From Gracilimonas halophila (GTDB lineage Bacteria; Bacteroidota; Rhodothermia; Balneolales; Balneolaceae): a stretch of DNA of 64,000 nucleotides. The stretch lies in contig NZ_JBHULI010000024.1 in the NCBI RefSeq assembly GCF_042684365.1, positions 310,001 to 374,000 of the forward strand, read 5' to 3'. Shown here in pieces: positions 9,050 to 17,474 of the stretch (positions are counted from its first letter, which is position 1; every line of letters begins with the position of its first letter). Under the pieces are notes generated by a model. That model saw only the letters and a program-made list of their open reading frames with translations, had not been told where the DNA came from and did no database searches. Made by a program: the position numbers and the translations under genes.

Positions 9050-10039
9050 TTACCTGAGTACTTTTGCTAAGTCTATTAATCTATGATCAATTTCTTTCTT
9101 TTTAGAAATTGCAACCCTAAGCGGCGTAATTTTCAGCGCATTATTCACTACACCAACCATCACTTCACTATGACCTTCTTTCAATACCTTCACTGCTGCA
9201 GCTCCCAAACGGCTGGCCAAAACCCGATCCCGGGCTGTTGGAGATCCGCCTCTTTGAATATGACCTAAAATACATACCCTCATGTCATATTGAGCAAAAT
9301 CATCTTTAATTTTTTCCGCCAATTTCACGGCGCCTCCTGTTTCATCTCCTTCCGCTACTACGACTAAACTACTTCTGCGTTGTTGTTTAAGCATTTCATG
9401 AAGCTGCCTTTTAACTTCCTTAATATTGGTCAGTTCTTCGGGTAACAAAGCTAACTCAGCGCCGCTTGCGATACTTGTTTCAAGAGCAATAAAACCGGTA
9501 TCCCTTCCCATAACCTCAACAAGGAACATTCGCTCATGGGCATCAGCTGTGTCTCTAATCTTGTCAATGGCATCCAATGCTGTGTTCAAAGCAGAATCGT
9601 ATCCAATGGTCTCATCTGTACCTATGATATCATTATCAATCGTTGCAGGTATACCAACCACATTAATGTTGTGTTCCTTGCTAAGTTTATTAGCCCCTGT
9701 AAATGTCCCGTCACCTCCAATTACTATCAAGGCATCAATACCATATTTTTCTAAATTTTCAGCGGCTTTTTTCCTGCCTGATTCAGTATAAAATTCATCA
9801 GACCGGGCAGATTTCAAAATCGTACCCCCTCGCTGAATGATATTAGATACTGAATGGGTATCCATTTTTATAAATTCATCGTTGATCAAGCCATAGTATC
9901 CGTGCTTGATACCATAAACTGAAACATCATTTTGGGCGGAGGCACGTACCACAGCCCTTATCGCTGCATTCATTCCTGGAGAGTCTCCTCCACTTGTTAA
10001 AACTCCAATGGTTTTAACATTGACAATATCTGTTGACAT
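9050..10039 (-). CDS. pfkA: ATP-dependent 6-phosphofructokinase
   Basis: Commits fructose-6-phosphate to glycolysis. 329 aa. TSGGDSPGMNAAIRAVVR (15-32) and GGDGTFTGA (108-116) mark the nucleotide site; GGDG rather than GGDD indicates use of ATP, not pyrophosphate. The catalytic segment PATIDNDIIGTD gives D135 as the base. LGHIQRGGSPTARDR is the allosteric/subunit region. It is the first gene of the minus-strand directon. Its start codon is 101 bases from the preferred start of the divergent polyprenyl synthase gene. Confidence 0.96.
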   Translation of the reverse strand: MSTDIVNVKTIGVLTSGGDSPGMNAAIRAVVRASAQNDVSVYGIKHGYYGLINDEFIKMDTHSVSNIIQRGGTILKSARSDEFYTESGRKKAAENLEKYGIDALIVIGGDGTFTGANKLSKEHNINVVGIPATIDNDIIGTDETIGYDSALNTALDAIDKIRDTADAHERMFLVEVMGRDTGFIALETSIASGAELALLPEELTNIKEVKRQLHEMLKQQRRSSLVVVAEGDETGGAVKLAEKIKDDFAQYDMRVCILGHIQRGGSPTARDRVLASRLGAAAVKVLKEGHSEVMVGVVNNALKITPLRVAISKKKEIDHRLIDLAKVLR

Positions 10040-10140
10040 AAAATTAAATGAGTGTGAGTGAGTTATTGAGAGTAAATAATTGTTCCGTATTATCAGTAAA
10101 TTATTACACGGCCAAGTTTAAGAAAATTTCACCACAATTG

Positions 10141-11160
10141 ATGATCGATAACCAAGAGTTAGAACATATAAATTCCGAGACCGTTAATAGAAAAACTTTA
10201 AAAGAAATCACTACTCCAGTTTCGGAAAATTTATCGGAGTTCAGGAATTTTTTTAAGGAGACCATCAAGTCAGACGTATTCTTACTCGACCAGATCATTA
10301 ACTACCTATTACGACAAAAAGGGAAAGAGCTTCGCCCAACGCTTGTTTTTATGACAGCCAACTTATTCGGAGAGATCAATAACCGAAGTTATGTTGCAGC
10401 AACCATGATCGAACTCTTGCATACTGCTACCCTTATTCATGATGATGTAGTAGATGAAGCTGACAGTAGACGGGGATTTGTGAGCATCAATAAGATCTGG
10501 AAAAATAAAGCCGGTGTATTGTTAGGTGATTATCTTTTGTCAAAAGGATTACTAATTGCCTTGGAAAATAAAGAGCATAATTTACTTGAAGTGCAATCAC
10601 GGGCTGTTCAGAAAATGAGTGAAGGTGAACTTCGTCAGCTCAAAACTGCCGGGCTTTTTAATATGACCGAAGACCGCTATTTCCAGATCATCTCAGAAAA
10701 AACAGCAAGCCTTATTTCTACTTGTTGCGAGTGCGGAGCCGTTTCGGTGACTGATGATGAAAATATCCATGAAACAATGAGAGAGATCGGAATGTGTATA
10801 GGAATCGCATTTCAGATCCGCGACGATCTGTTTGATTACGGCATGGATGATATTGGTAAACCCACTCGAAATGATATTCAAGAAAGAAAGGTTACACTTC
10901 CATTGATCAAAGCTCTTGAACACGCCCCAAAAAGGAAGTCCGCACACATTAGAGCACTTATGAAAAAGCGGAAAAAATCAACAAATAATATTGATGAGAT
11001 CGTAGATTTTGTTCACGAAAATGGAGGAATGAAATACGCAAAGCAAACCATGTACGATTATGCTAATAAAGCCATCGATAGCTTGAATTCCGTGCCCTTA
11101 TCACCTGCAAAGCAAGACTTTGCTGATCTCATACAATTTGTAATTACGCGAAAGAAATAA
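10141..11160 (+). CDS. Polyprenyl diphosphate synthase
   Basis: Trans-prenyl chain elongation enzyme, giving a long isoprenoid diphosphate for quinones or other lipids. From the chosen ATG it is 339 aa, with the first Asp-rich motif DDVVD at 101-105 (LIHDDVVDEADSRRG) and the second DDLFD at 228-232; GKELRP at 61-66 is the IPP-binding Lys/Arg motif. An in-frame ATG at 10048 would add 31 residues, but that leaves 8 bases to the divergent pfkA start, and the extra stretch is A/T-rich and unlike the family. Chain length cannot be set from sequence. The next gene begins 2 bases after the stop. Confidence 0.88.
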   Translation: MIDNQELEHINSETVNRKTLKEITTPVSENLSEFRNFFKETIKSDVFLLDQIINYLLRQKGKELRPTLVFMTANLFGEINNRSYVAATMIELLHTATLIHDDVVDEADSRRGFVSINKIWKNKAGVLLGDYLLSKGLLIALENKEHNLLEVQSRAVQKMSEGELRQLKTAGLFNMTEDRYFQIISEKTASLISTCCECGAVSVTDDENIHETMREIGMCIGIAFQIRDDLFDYGMDDIGKPTRNDIQERKVTLPLIKALEHAPKRKSAHIRALMKKRKKSTNNIDEIVDFVHENGGMKYAKQTMYDYANKAIDSLNSVPLSPAKQDFADLIQFVITRKK

Positions 11161-11162
11161 TA

Positions 11163-11924
11163 ATGAGTTTTGAGCAGCACCTTTTTATATCAGATGTACA
11201 TCTTGGTGCATTTTCAGCAAATACCAATAAGCAGATCGAAGAAGATCTGATAGCCCTGATCAAGCATTGTAAAAGGGAAAGAATTGAAATTAATATTTTA
11301 GGAGATCTTTTTGATTACTGGATGGAATATCCAGAAAAAGGATTTGTCCCCGATCTTGGAAGGAAAGTTTTGGACGCTTTTGAAGACTATAACAGAACTG
11401 TAACTCCGGCTCTTTTTATCACAGGGAATCATGACAACTGGACTTTTGGCCATTTTAAGGATCGTGGATTCGACCTGGAATCAAATTTCAGGCTAAAGGA
11501 GATCGCAGAAAAACGAGTTTTGTTAATGCATGGTGACGGAGTAGCCGCAGCTAAGATCGATTTCCCCAGGGCTGCATTCCATAAACTGTTACGTAACGAT
11601 ACATTTGTGCGAACTTATCAAAAGATGTTATCTCCTGAATTAGGGCTGGCAACTATGAAAGCATTTTCTTCTTTTACCCGTAGAAAAGACAATCATAATC
11701 CGGAGCCTTTGAACCGGCAAGCCAAAAAGATCTTCAGTAAGCACAACTTGGACTATATTATAAGTGGTCATGACCATGTTCCAAGGATGGAAACATTTTC
11801 CAGAGGATGCTATATAAACCTTGGTACGTTTTTTAATCACAGAACGATGGCTTTATATAACAATACAGGATTAAGTCTCGTTACATGGGAAGCGGCATCG
11901 AAAAATTTTATACCTTTCGAGTGA
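11163..11924 (+). CDS. UDP-2,3-diacylglucosamine diphosphatase-like metallophosphoesterase (LpxH type)
   Basis: 253 aa calcineurin-like phosphoesterase. The metal-binding motifs appear in order: D11-x-H13 (ISDVHLGA), GDLFDYW, GNHDNW, LMHGDG and SGHDHVPR. GDLFDYWME and the spacing of the motifs fit LpxH, which removes UMP from UDP-diacylglucosamine in lipid A synthesis at the inner face of the cytoplasmic membrane. Other members of the superfamily have different substrates, so the reaction is probable, not certain. Its position between polyprenyl synthase and a penicillin-binding protein supports an envelope role. Confidence 0.82.
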   Translation: MSFEQHLFISDVHLGAFSANTNKQIEEDLIALIKHCKRERIEINILGDLFDYWMEYPEKGFVPDLGRKVLDAFEDYNRTVTPALFITGNHDNWTFGHFKDRGFDLESNFRLKEIAEKRVLLMHGDGVAAAKIDFPRAAFHKLLRNDTFVRTYQKMLSPELGLATMKAFSSFTRRKDNHNPEPLNRQAKKIFSKHNLDYIISGHDHVPRMETFSRGCYINLGTFFNHRTMALYNNTGLSLVTWEAASKNFIPFE

Positions 11925-11938
11925 AATAAATCAACATT

Positions 11939-14287
11939 ATGAGTGACGATAAAAAAGAACCTATTGATCATAAACGGTATTTCAACGATCCCGAGTACCG
12001 TAAAAAAATTCTACAAGAACGAAAGGAAAGGAATACAGATCCGCAAGGATCTCCCTCCGGGAATAAAAATCCTTATTTCAATACCATAGTAAAATGGTCT
12101 GGCATGGCTGCCGGATTTATATTACTCCTTGTTACAGGTTATGTATTCTATCTCTTTCAGGGACTTCCCTCAGCTGACGAATTTGAAAATCCTGAAACAG
12201 CAATTGCCTCAGAAGTTCGAAGTCGGGATGGTGTGACACTCGATAAGTATTTTACAGAGAATCGGAAATGGGTTCGCTATGATGAAATTTCTCCCCATGT
12301 AATTGATGCTTTGGTCGCTACAGAGGACCATAGATTTTATAACCACTGGGGTATGGATATGTTTCGAACACTGGCTATTCCCTGGCACCTGATAAATGGT
12401 CGATGGCAAGGAGCCTCCACCATAAGCCAACAGTTAGCGAGAAATTTGTATAAAAAGATCGGACAGGAGTTTTCGGTTTCCAGGAAATTCCGTGAAATGA
12501 TAACTGCTATACAACTAGAACGCAGATATACAAAGCGAGAGATAGCCGAGATGTATTTGAATACCGTGGAGTTTCCAAACTCCACCTTTGGTATTGAAGC
12601 AGCAGCCCAAACACATTTTGGGAAACCAGCAAAAGAATTGACCATCACTGAAGCTGCTGTAATGATAGGCTCGCTTAAAGCTATTTATGCCTATAACCCA
12701 AGAATATTTCCGGAACGCTCCAAAACCCGAAGGGATATTGTCCTCGGTCAGATGTATAAGCGGAATTTCCTTACACAAAGTGAACATGAAGTTCTCACAG
12801 AGCAGGTGATCGAACTCGATTATCACCCTCCCTTTAAGACCGGAAGACAGAGCAGGTATTTTGGAGAGTATGTGCGTCAAAAAGTAAATCCATGGCTGGA
12901 AGAAAACGGCTATGATCTATACAAAGATGGATTGGTAATTTACACAACCATCGACTCAAAATTACAGAAGCATGCTGAACGCGCGGTTAAGACTAAACTA
13001 GATTCCTTGCAAAGTATTTTTGAGCGTGAATGGACCTCATCCGGAAGTGATGAATACATGGACATTCTTTGGGAAGAATTTCCACTTTTCCTTCGAAGTT
13101 TCATGCGTGAAACCGATCGTTACAAAAATGGTTTTGCAAAATATGATACCAAAATAGAACAAGTCGTTTTTGATTCTCTTTTTGCTGACACCGCCTATGT
13201 TGATTCTGTCAAGAAAGCACGCACGCGGCTTCAAGCCAGTTTTGTAGCAATTGAACCGGCTAATGGCAATATCTTAGCTTGGGTGGGCGGTACCGATTAT
13301 GGTAATGTTCAGTATGATCATGTGTATCAATCCCGAAGACAGGCAGGCTCTACTTTCAAACCCTTTGTTTACGCTGTAGCCATAGATAATGGGTATAAGC
13401 CCTATCACAAATTCTCCAAATTTCCGACCTCATTCTATGATCGTAAAGGAGATATATGGAATCCTAAAGATAAAACTGTTGCGGAAGGACCTGTAGATGT
13501 TTCACTCAGAGAAGCACTTGCACGCAGTATGAACAACGTAACTGTTCGTCTTCTTCCTGAAATTGCCGGAGCACCGGGAACCAATAAACTTTGGGAATTA
13601 GACCCTGCTGCCCGTAAGATCAAAGACATGGCATCCAATCTGGGAATTGACATGAGTGATACCCCCGCCTTCCCTTCCATAGCTTTGGGAACTGCACGTG
13701 TTTCGTTACTTGAACTTACCAGTGCATACACTACTTTTGCGAACGCCGGCGTACATATTGAACCTATTGCCATTACACGAATTGAAGACAAAGAAGGCAA
13801 TATTTTACAGGAATTTCATCCTGATTATACCTCCGAAGTAATCAGCCCGGAGACCGCATATATTATAACGGACATGCTTAGAGGTGTTATAAGAGGCGGA
13901 GAGGATTTTTATGGAACGGGAGTTCGGCTTAGAAATACCTACGGAGTACGGCAAGATGTAGCCGGAAAAACCGGGACTACCAATGATGCCGCTGATAACT
14001 GGTTTGTTGCAATGATGCCTCATTTGGTAATGGGTGCCTGGGTTGGAGGTGAAGACCGAAGGATCAGGTTCAACCAGAACATACCAAGTAGCGTTAGTAT
14101 TGGACAGGGTGCAAGAACTGCACTTCCTATAGTCGGTCAGTTCATCAACTATGCTACTAATGATGAAGACACTTATTGGAAATATGACGCATTTGATCCG
14201 CCACCCGGATTTGTGATGCCGGAAGATCCCAATGAGACCCGGAATGAACTCATTAAAGATCAGGATAAAGGCAGGATTGGTTGGTAG
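11939..14287 (+). CDS. Class A penicillin-binding protein (PBP1A-like transglycosylase/transpeptidase)
   Basis: Polymerises and cross-links peptidoglycan. 782 aa: a basic cytoplasmic tail, one membrane helix at about 55-74, a GT51 domain with catalytic E129 (ATEDHRFYNHWG) and GASTISQQLARNLY, then a transpeptidase domain with S471-x-x-K474 (GSTFKPF), S530-M-N532 and K677-T-G (AGKTGTTNDAADNWF). About 90 residues between the two domains, rich in acidic and aromatic residues, are less conserved. It starts 14 bases after the LpxH-like gene and is the last gene of that operon. Confidence 0.94.
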   Translation: MSDDKKEPIDHKRYFNDPEYRKKILQERKERNTDPQGSPSGNKNPYFNTIVKWSGMAAGFILLLVTGYVFYLFQGLPSADEFENPETAIASEVRSRDGVTLDKYFTENRKWVRYDEISPHVIDALVATEDHRFYNHWGMDMFRTLAIPWHLINGRWQGASTISQQLARNLYKKIGQEFSVSRKFREMITAIQLERRYTKREIAEMYLNTVEFPNSTFGIEAAAQTHFGKPAKELTITEAAVMIGSLKAIYAYNPRIFPERSKTRRDIVLGQMYKRNFLTQSEHEVLTEQVIELDYHPPFKTGRQSRYFGEYVRQKVNPWLEENGYDLYKDGLVIYTTIDSKLQKHAERAVKTKLDSLQSIFEREWTSSGSDEYMDILWEEFPLFLRSFMRETDRYKNGFAKYDTKIEQVVFDSLFADTAYVDSVKKARTRLQASFVAIEPANGNILAWVGGTDYGNVQYDHVYQSRRQAGSTFKPFVYAVAIDNGYKPYHKFSKFPTSFYDRKGDIWNPKDKTVAEGPVDVSLREALARSMNNVTVRLLPEIAGAPGTNKLWELDPAARKIKDMASNLGIDMSDTPAFPSIALGTARVSLLELTSAYTTFANAGVHIEPIAITRIEDKEGNILQEFHPDYTSEVISPETAYIITDMLRGVIRGGEDFYGTGVRLRNTYGVRQDVAGKTGTTNDAADNWFVAMMPHLVMGAWVGGEDRRIRFNQNIPSSVSIGQGARTALPIVGQFINYATNDEDTYWKYDAFDPPPGFVMPEDPNETRNELIKDQDKGRIGW

Positions 14288-14307
14288 TTGATAAACAATT
14301 TTATCAA
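14288..14307. terminator. Hairpin between converging genes
   Basis: TTGATAAA-CAAT-TTTATCAA, a perfect 8-bp stem with a 4-nt loop, begins right after the TAG of the penicillin-binding protein and overlaps the stop codon of the converging downstream gene. It may end transcription from both sides, but it has no clear T-run. Confidence 0.4.
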
Positions 14308-15203
14308 TCCAGCCAGTGTACGAGATTTAAAAGGAATAAGAGATTTTGGGGAGCAAGATCTCTATTGTTTAGTCCTATTTTGAATTCCCCCTGTGGAGTC
14401 TGGATCTTTTGAGCGGTAAACATGGCGGCCTCACCAAATACAGCAATTTTACCTGCACCATATTCCATGATTGCTCCTTGCGTATAATTACCCAATTCCA
14501 CCGTTTTGGTATCTTCATCAAATTGCCAGGCTACTTCAGGTTCCAGGCTGTAGTCTCCCCTCTTAAAAACAAGAACAGGAATAGCAGCTTCAGGATATGT
14601 GAAAGCTGAACCTGTAAAAGTAGTCACGCTCGTAACTTCATTTCCTGATACAGGACTTTTCAGTAATCGTCCATTTTCAATACTAAACAGATCCGGTTGA
14701 TTATCTTCTTTAGCCAGCGTTGCAAAACCATTTCGAAACCTGAATCCAAATGAATCAGCTAAATTATAGGCTGCACCGGCAAAGGGCATGTGGTCTGCGA
14801 TCAAAAATAACGATCCACCTTCTTCTACCCATTTATTCAAGTTCGCTATCTCCTGTTCTGAAAATGCAGAGGGATTAGGAAGTACCCAATTCCCTAAGTT
14901 GCTTTCATGAAGCGGATTAACAATAATAAAAACTGCACACTCCCATGGCAGGACCTCTTCATCCAATAAATAGTCCACATCTTTAAACTTATACCCATCC
15001 TCCCTCATAACTCTTGCAAATGGGGAAAATCCACTTTCGAGCGTGTGGAGGTTGTTATGGGCCGAATCTATACACAGCATTGGGCCTGCCCCTTTTTCAT
15101 AGGCAGGTTCTGTAATTGAAAATTCAAAAGACATATCAGGTTGTTGCTGAGCAAAAATAGGCAGAGGAAGTATCCCAATTAAAACAAATAGTAAATTCTT
15201 CAT
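14304..15203 (-). CDS. Secreted DUF4350-like protein of unknown function
   Basis: 299 aa from the ATG at 15201-15203. A longer frame starting at 15260 is rejected because that ATG lies inside the terminator hairpin of the atpDC genes. The N-terminus MKNLLFVLIGILPLPIFAQQ is a signal peptide with probable cleavage after FAQ. The body has a glutamine-amidotransferase/GldG-like pattern: LNKWVEEGGSLFLIADHMPF, where a hydrophobic strand precedes a putative loop, and GKIAVFGEAAMFTAQ near the end. Such domains often occur in periplasmic sensor or transport-associated proteins. I do not recognise a function. It converges on the penicillin-binding protein gene. Confidence 0.7.
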   Translation of the reverse strand: MKNLLFVLIGILPLPIFAQQQPDMSFEFSITEPAYEKGAGPMLCIDSAHNNLHTLESGFSPFARVMREDGYKFKDVDYLLDEEVLPWECAVFIIVNPLHESNLGNWVLPNPSAFSEQEIANLNKWVEEGGSLFLIADHMPFAGAAYNLADSFGFRFRNGFATLAKEDNQPDLFSIENGRLLKSPVSGNEVTSVTTFTGSAFTYPEAAIPVLVFKRGDYSLEPEVAWQFDEDTKTVELGNYTQGAIMEYGAGKIAVFGEAAMFTAQKIQTPQGEFKIGLNNRDLAPQNLLFLLNLVHWLD

Positions 15204-15244
15204 AGTCGATATGTATGCTTTTAAGGAATATAATTGCTTTGGAT

Positions 15245-15282
15245 ATAAAAAAAGCCTCATACAAATAATTGTATGAGGCTTT
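15245..15282 (-). terminator. Intrinsic terminator of the atpD-atpC operon
   Basis: On the minus strand AAAGCCTCATACAA (15269-15282) pairs perfectly with TTGTATGAGGCTTT (15251-15264) over 14 bp with a 4-nt loop and is followed by a T-run. It starts 22 bases after the atpC stop. It overlaps the upstream region of the next minus-strand gene. Confidence 0.88.
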
Positions 15283-15304
15283 AAAATTTAACTATGTACT
15301 GCTA

Positions 15305-15562
15305 TCAGGCTTCTTCTACAGATTCAGCCAAAAGCGTCAATTTGTTATTATTGACCTCGACAAATCCACCTGAAATAGCATAAGTGGTATCACCATCAGC
15401 TTTTCTAACCAACACATTCCCTTTTTCTAAAGTAGATACTATAGGAGCGTGATTGGCTTTGACTTCAAAGCTTCCTTGGGTTCCAGGTAATTTCACCCCA
15501 CTTACCTCTCCCTGAAAGAGAGAGCCATTTGGTGTAAGTATCTGTGCGTTAAATGTGCTCAT
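15305..15562 (-). CDS. atpC: ATP synthase epsilon subunit, short form
   Basis: Stalk subunit of the F1 sector. At 85 aa it consists only of the N-terminal beta-sandwich domain (TPNGSLFQGEVSGVKLPGTQG, NHAPIVSTLEKGNV, GGFVEVNNNKLTLLAESVE). The two-helix C-terminal domain that inhibits ATP hydrolysis in the ~135-aa E. coli protein is absent. Short epsilon subunits are known in Bacteroidota and Chlorobi. It follows atpD by 20 bases. Confidence 0.92.
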   Translation of the reverse strand: MSTFNAQILTPNGSLFQGEVSGVKLPGTQGSFEVKANHAPIVSTLEKGNVLVRKADGDTTYAISGGFVEVNNNKLTLLAESVEEA

Positions 15563-15582
15563 GATCGGGTTCTAAAAGTTAA

Positions 15583-17082
15583 TTAAGCAGCTTCTTCTTT
15601 TTCAGCTTCAGCAAGTAACTTCTCGCCTTTTTCGATCGCCTCATCAATGTTTCCTACCATGTAGAAAGCACTTTCAGGAAGATGATCTAATTCACCATCC
15701 AGGATCATCTTGAAGCCACGAATAGTTTCATCTACTTTCACATAAACACCCGGCTGACCGGTAAACTGCTCGGCCACGTGGAAGTTTTGTGATAAGAAAC
15801 GCTGAACACGACGTGCACGGCTTACTACCAATTTATCTTCATCTGAAAGTTCATCCATACCCAAGATGGCAATGATATCCTGAAGATCTTTGTAGTTCTG
15901 AAGCAGTCGGGTTACCCGGTTAGCAACATCATAATGTTCCTGTCCTACAACTTTAGGATCCAGGATGGTTGACGAAGAATCTAAAGGATCTACCGCAGGA
16001 TAAATACCGATCTGTGTCAACGCACGGGAAAGTACCGTAGTGGCGTCTAAGTGAGTAAAGGTTGTTGCCGGAGCAGGGTCAGTCAAGTCATCGGCAGGTA
16101 CATAAACAGCCTGAACCGATGTAATAGATCCGTCTTTGGTAGAAGTAATACGCTCCTGAAGGTCACCCATTTCAGTAGCCAGTGTTGGCTGATAACCTAC
16201 CGCAGAAGGCATACGTCCAAGAAGTGCAGACACTTCAGAACCGGCCTGTGTAAATCGGAAAATATTGTCAATGAAAAGAAGGATGTCACGTGATACTTCA
16301 TCACGGAAATACTCGGCAACAGTCAATCCGGAAAGTGCTACTCGTGCACGGGCTCCAGGAGGTTCGTTCATCTGACCGAATACCAGTGTAGCCTGAGATT
16401 CTTTTAATTTCTCTTTGTCCACTTTAGACAGATCCCACTCACCTGCTTCCATAGACTCTTTAAATTCATCGCCATAATTAATAATTCCTGATTCAAGGAA
16501 TTCTCGAAGAAGGTCATTTCCTTCACGGGTACGCTCACCTACACCGGCAAACACAGAAAGTCCACCGTGCTCTTTCGCGATATTATTGATCAATTCCTGG
16601 ATCAATACGGTTTTACCTACACCGGCACCACCGAATAATCCGATCTTTCCACCTTTGGCATAAGGGCAAAGCAAGTCTACCACTTTGATCCCGGTTTCAA
16701 GCATCTCGGTAGATGTTGCCAATTGATCAAAAGCAGGTGCATCACGGTGAATTGGATAAGAGTTTTTTCCTTCCGGAGCATCGATGCCGTCAATGGAGGC
16801 ACCTACTACATTAAACAGCCGGCCTCGGATATCTTCACCAACAGGCATTGAGATAGCCTTTCCGGTATCAGTTACATCCATACCACGAACAAGTCCATCG
16901 GTAGAGTCCATCGCGATAGTACGCACACGATCTTCACCAAGGTGCTGAGCAACCTCAAGCGTTAGGGTTGAGCCGTCTGTCATCTCAATTTCAAGAGCAT
17001 TGAGAACAGCGGGAGTTTTACTGTCTGAAAAATCAACATCAACTACAGGTCCAATTACCTGTGCTATCTTTCCTTTATTCAT
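15583..17082 (-). CDS. atpD: ATP synthase beta subunit
   Basis: Catalytic subunit of F1. 499 aa. Walker A GGAGVGKTVL is at about 159-168, the GERTREGNDL segment gives the catalytic Glu, and ILLFIDNIFRFTQAGSEVSALLGRMPSAVGYQPTLA-type sequence marks Walker B and the DELSEED region follows later as MDELSDEDK. Only atpC accompanies it; the other F1 and Fo genes are not in the window, so the atp genes are split between loci as in many Bacteroidota and Chlorobi. A likely promoter lies about 75 bases upstream. Confidence 0.97.
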   Translation of the reverse strand: MNKGKIAQVIGPVVDVDFSDSKTPAVLNALEIEMTDGSTLTLEVAQHLGEDRVRTIAMDSTDGLVRGMDVTDTGKAISMPVGEDIRGRLFNVVGASIDGIDAPEGKNSYPIHRDAPAFDQLATSTEMLETGIKVVDLLCPYAKGGKIGLFGGAGVGKTVLIQELINNIAKEHGGLSVFAGVGERTREGNDLLREFLESGIINYGDEFKESMEAGEWDLSKVDKEKLKESQATLVFGQMNEPPGARARVALSGLTVAEYFRDEVSRDILLFIDNIFRFTQAGSEVSALLGRMPSAVGYQPTLATEMGDLQERITSTKDGSITSVQAVYVPADDLTDPAPATTFTHLDATTVLSRALTQIGIYPAVDPLDSSSTILDPKVVGQEHYDVANRVTRLLQNYKDLQDIIAILGMDELSDEDKLVVSRARRVQRFLSQNFHVAEQFTGQPGVYVKVDETIRGFKMILDGELDHLPESAFYMVGNIDEAIEKGEKLLAEAEKEEAA

Positions 17083-17156
17083 GTGCTAAATCGCGATTTT
17101 GTTAGTTTTTGCTTTGATAATTAGCAGCCTTATTAATGCACTACTGCAAAGGCTGG

Positions 17157-17187
17157 TAAAGATAGGGAGATACATAAAGAGAGGCAA
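17157..17187 (-). promoter_or_regulatory. Probable atpD promoter
   Basis: On the minus strand TTG (17185-17187), a 20-base spacer and TATCTTTA (17157-17164) match the Bacteroidota-type TTTG/TAnnTTTG elements at seven of eight -7 positions. The -7 box lies 75 bases from the atpD ATG, which leaves a leader of normal length. Confidence 0.4.
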
Positions 17188-17409
17188 CGAAAAAAGTAGG
17201 TAAATATTAACCCCACCCTATCGCAATCTGAGAGGCTTTGAGTGGAAAAAGAAGAAATAAACACTAAACCCAAGACACTTTTATTATTTCATTAAAAAAA
17301 ACCTGCAAAACACAGCAGTTATCATTAGCAAGTCCGGCGTTAAACTTTTATCTTTATAAGCTATTAAAGTTACGCCTTTAACCGTGACTTCTTTTATTGA
17401 ATCAACCGG

Positions 17410-17437
17410 AAAAAGGTGAGCTTAATCACCTTTTTTT
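17410..17437 (+). terminator. Strong intrinsic terminator with no gene in front of it
   Basis: AAAAAGGTGA-GCTTAA-TCACCTTTTT forms a perfect 10-bp stem with a 6-nt loop and ends in seven T residues. It lies 37 bases before the TTG start of rsmB. The nearest upstream gene (atpD) points the other way, so the terminator must serve a short RNA or attenuate rsmB. By symmetry it would also work on the minus strand. Confidence 0.75.
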
Positions 17438-17474
17438 GTAGCAGGTAACCACAATTTTTAAAAACTCGACTCCT

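Larger units (their letters stand above)
17083..17474. other. Gene-free region between atpD and rsmB with a two-hairpin element
   Basis: This is the only stretch over 300 bases without a protein gene. Its left part holds the probable atpD promoter. Its right part, read on the plus strand, has a first hairpin at 17336-17376 (GGCGT-TA-AACTTT pairing with AAAGTT-ACGCC) and a perfect intrinsic terminator at 17410-17437. A TATCTTTA box (17349-17356) lies in the loop side of the first hairpin and could start a short transcript of about 75 nt, but no good -33 element precedes it. No reading frame of note is present. It could be a small RNA gene or a terminated leader of rsmB. Confidence 0.45.

Noticed and set aside
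12515..12880. Minus-strand frames of up to 121 codons inside the penicillin-binding protein gene
   Set aside because: They are antisense shadows of a well-conserved coding region and have no independent start signals.
15204..15260. Longer start for the DUF4350-like protein
   Set aside because: The upstream ATG lies in the perfect hairpin that terminates atpDC, and the shorter start gives a clean signal peptide.
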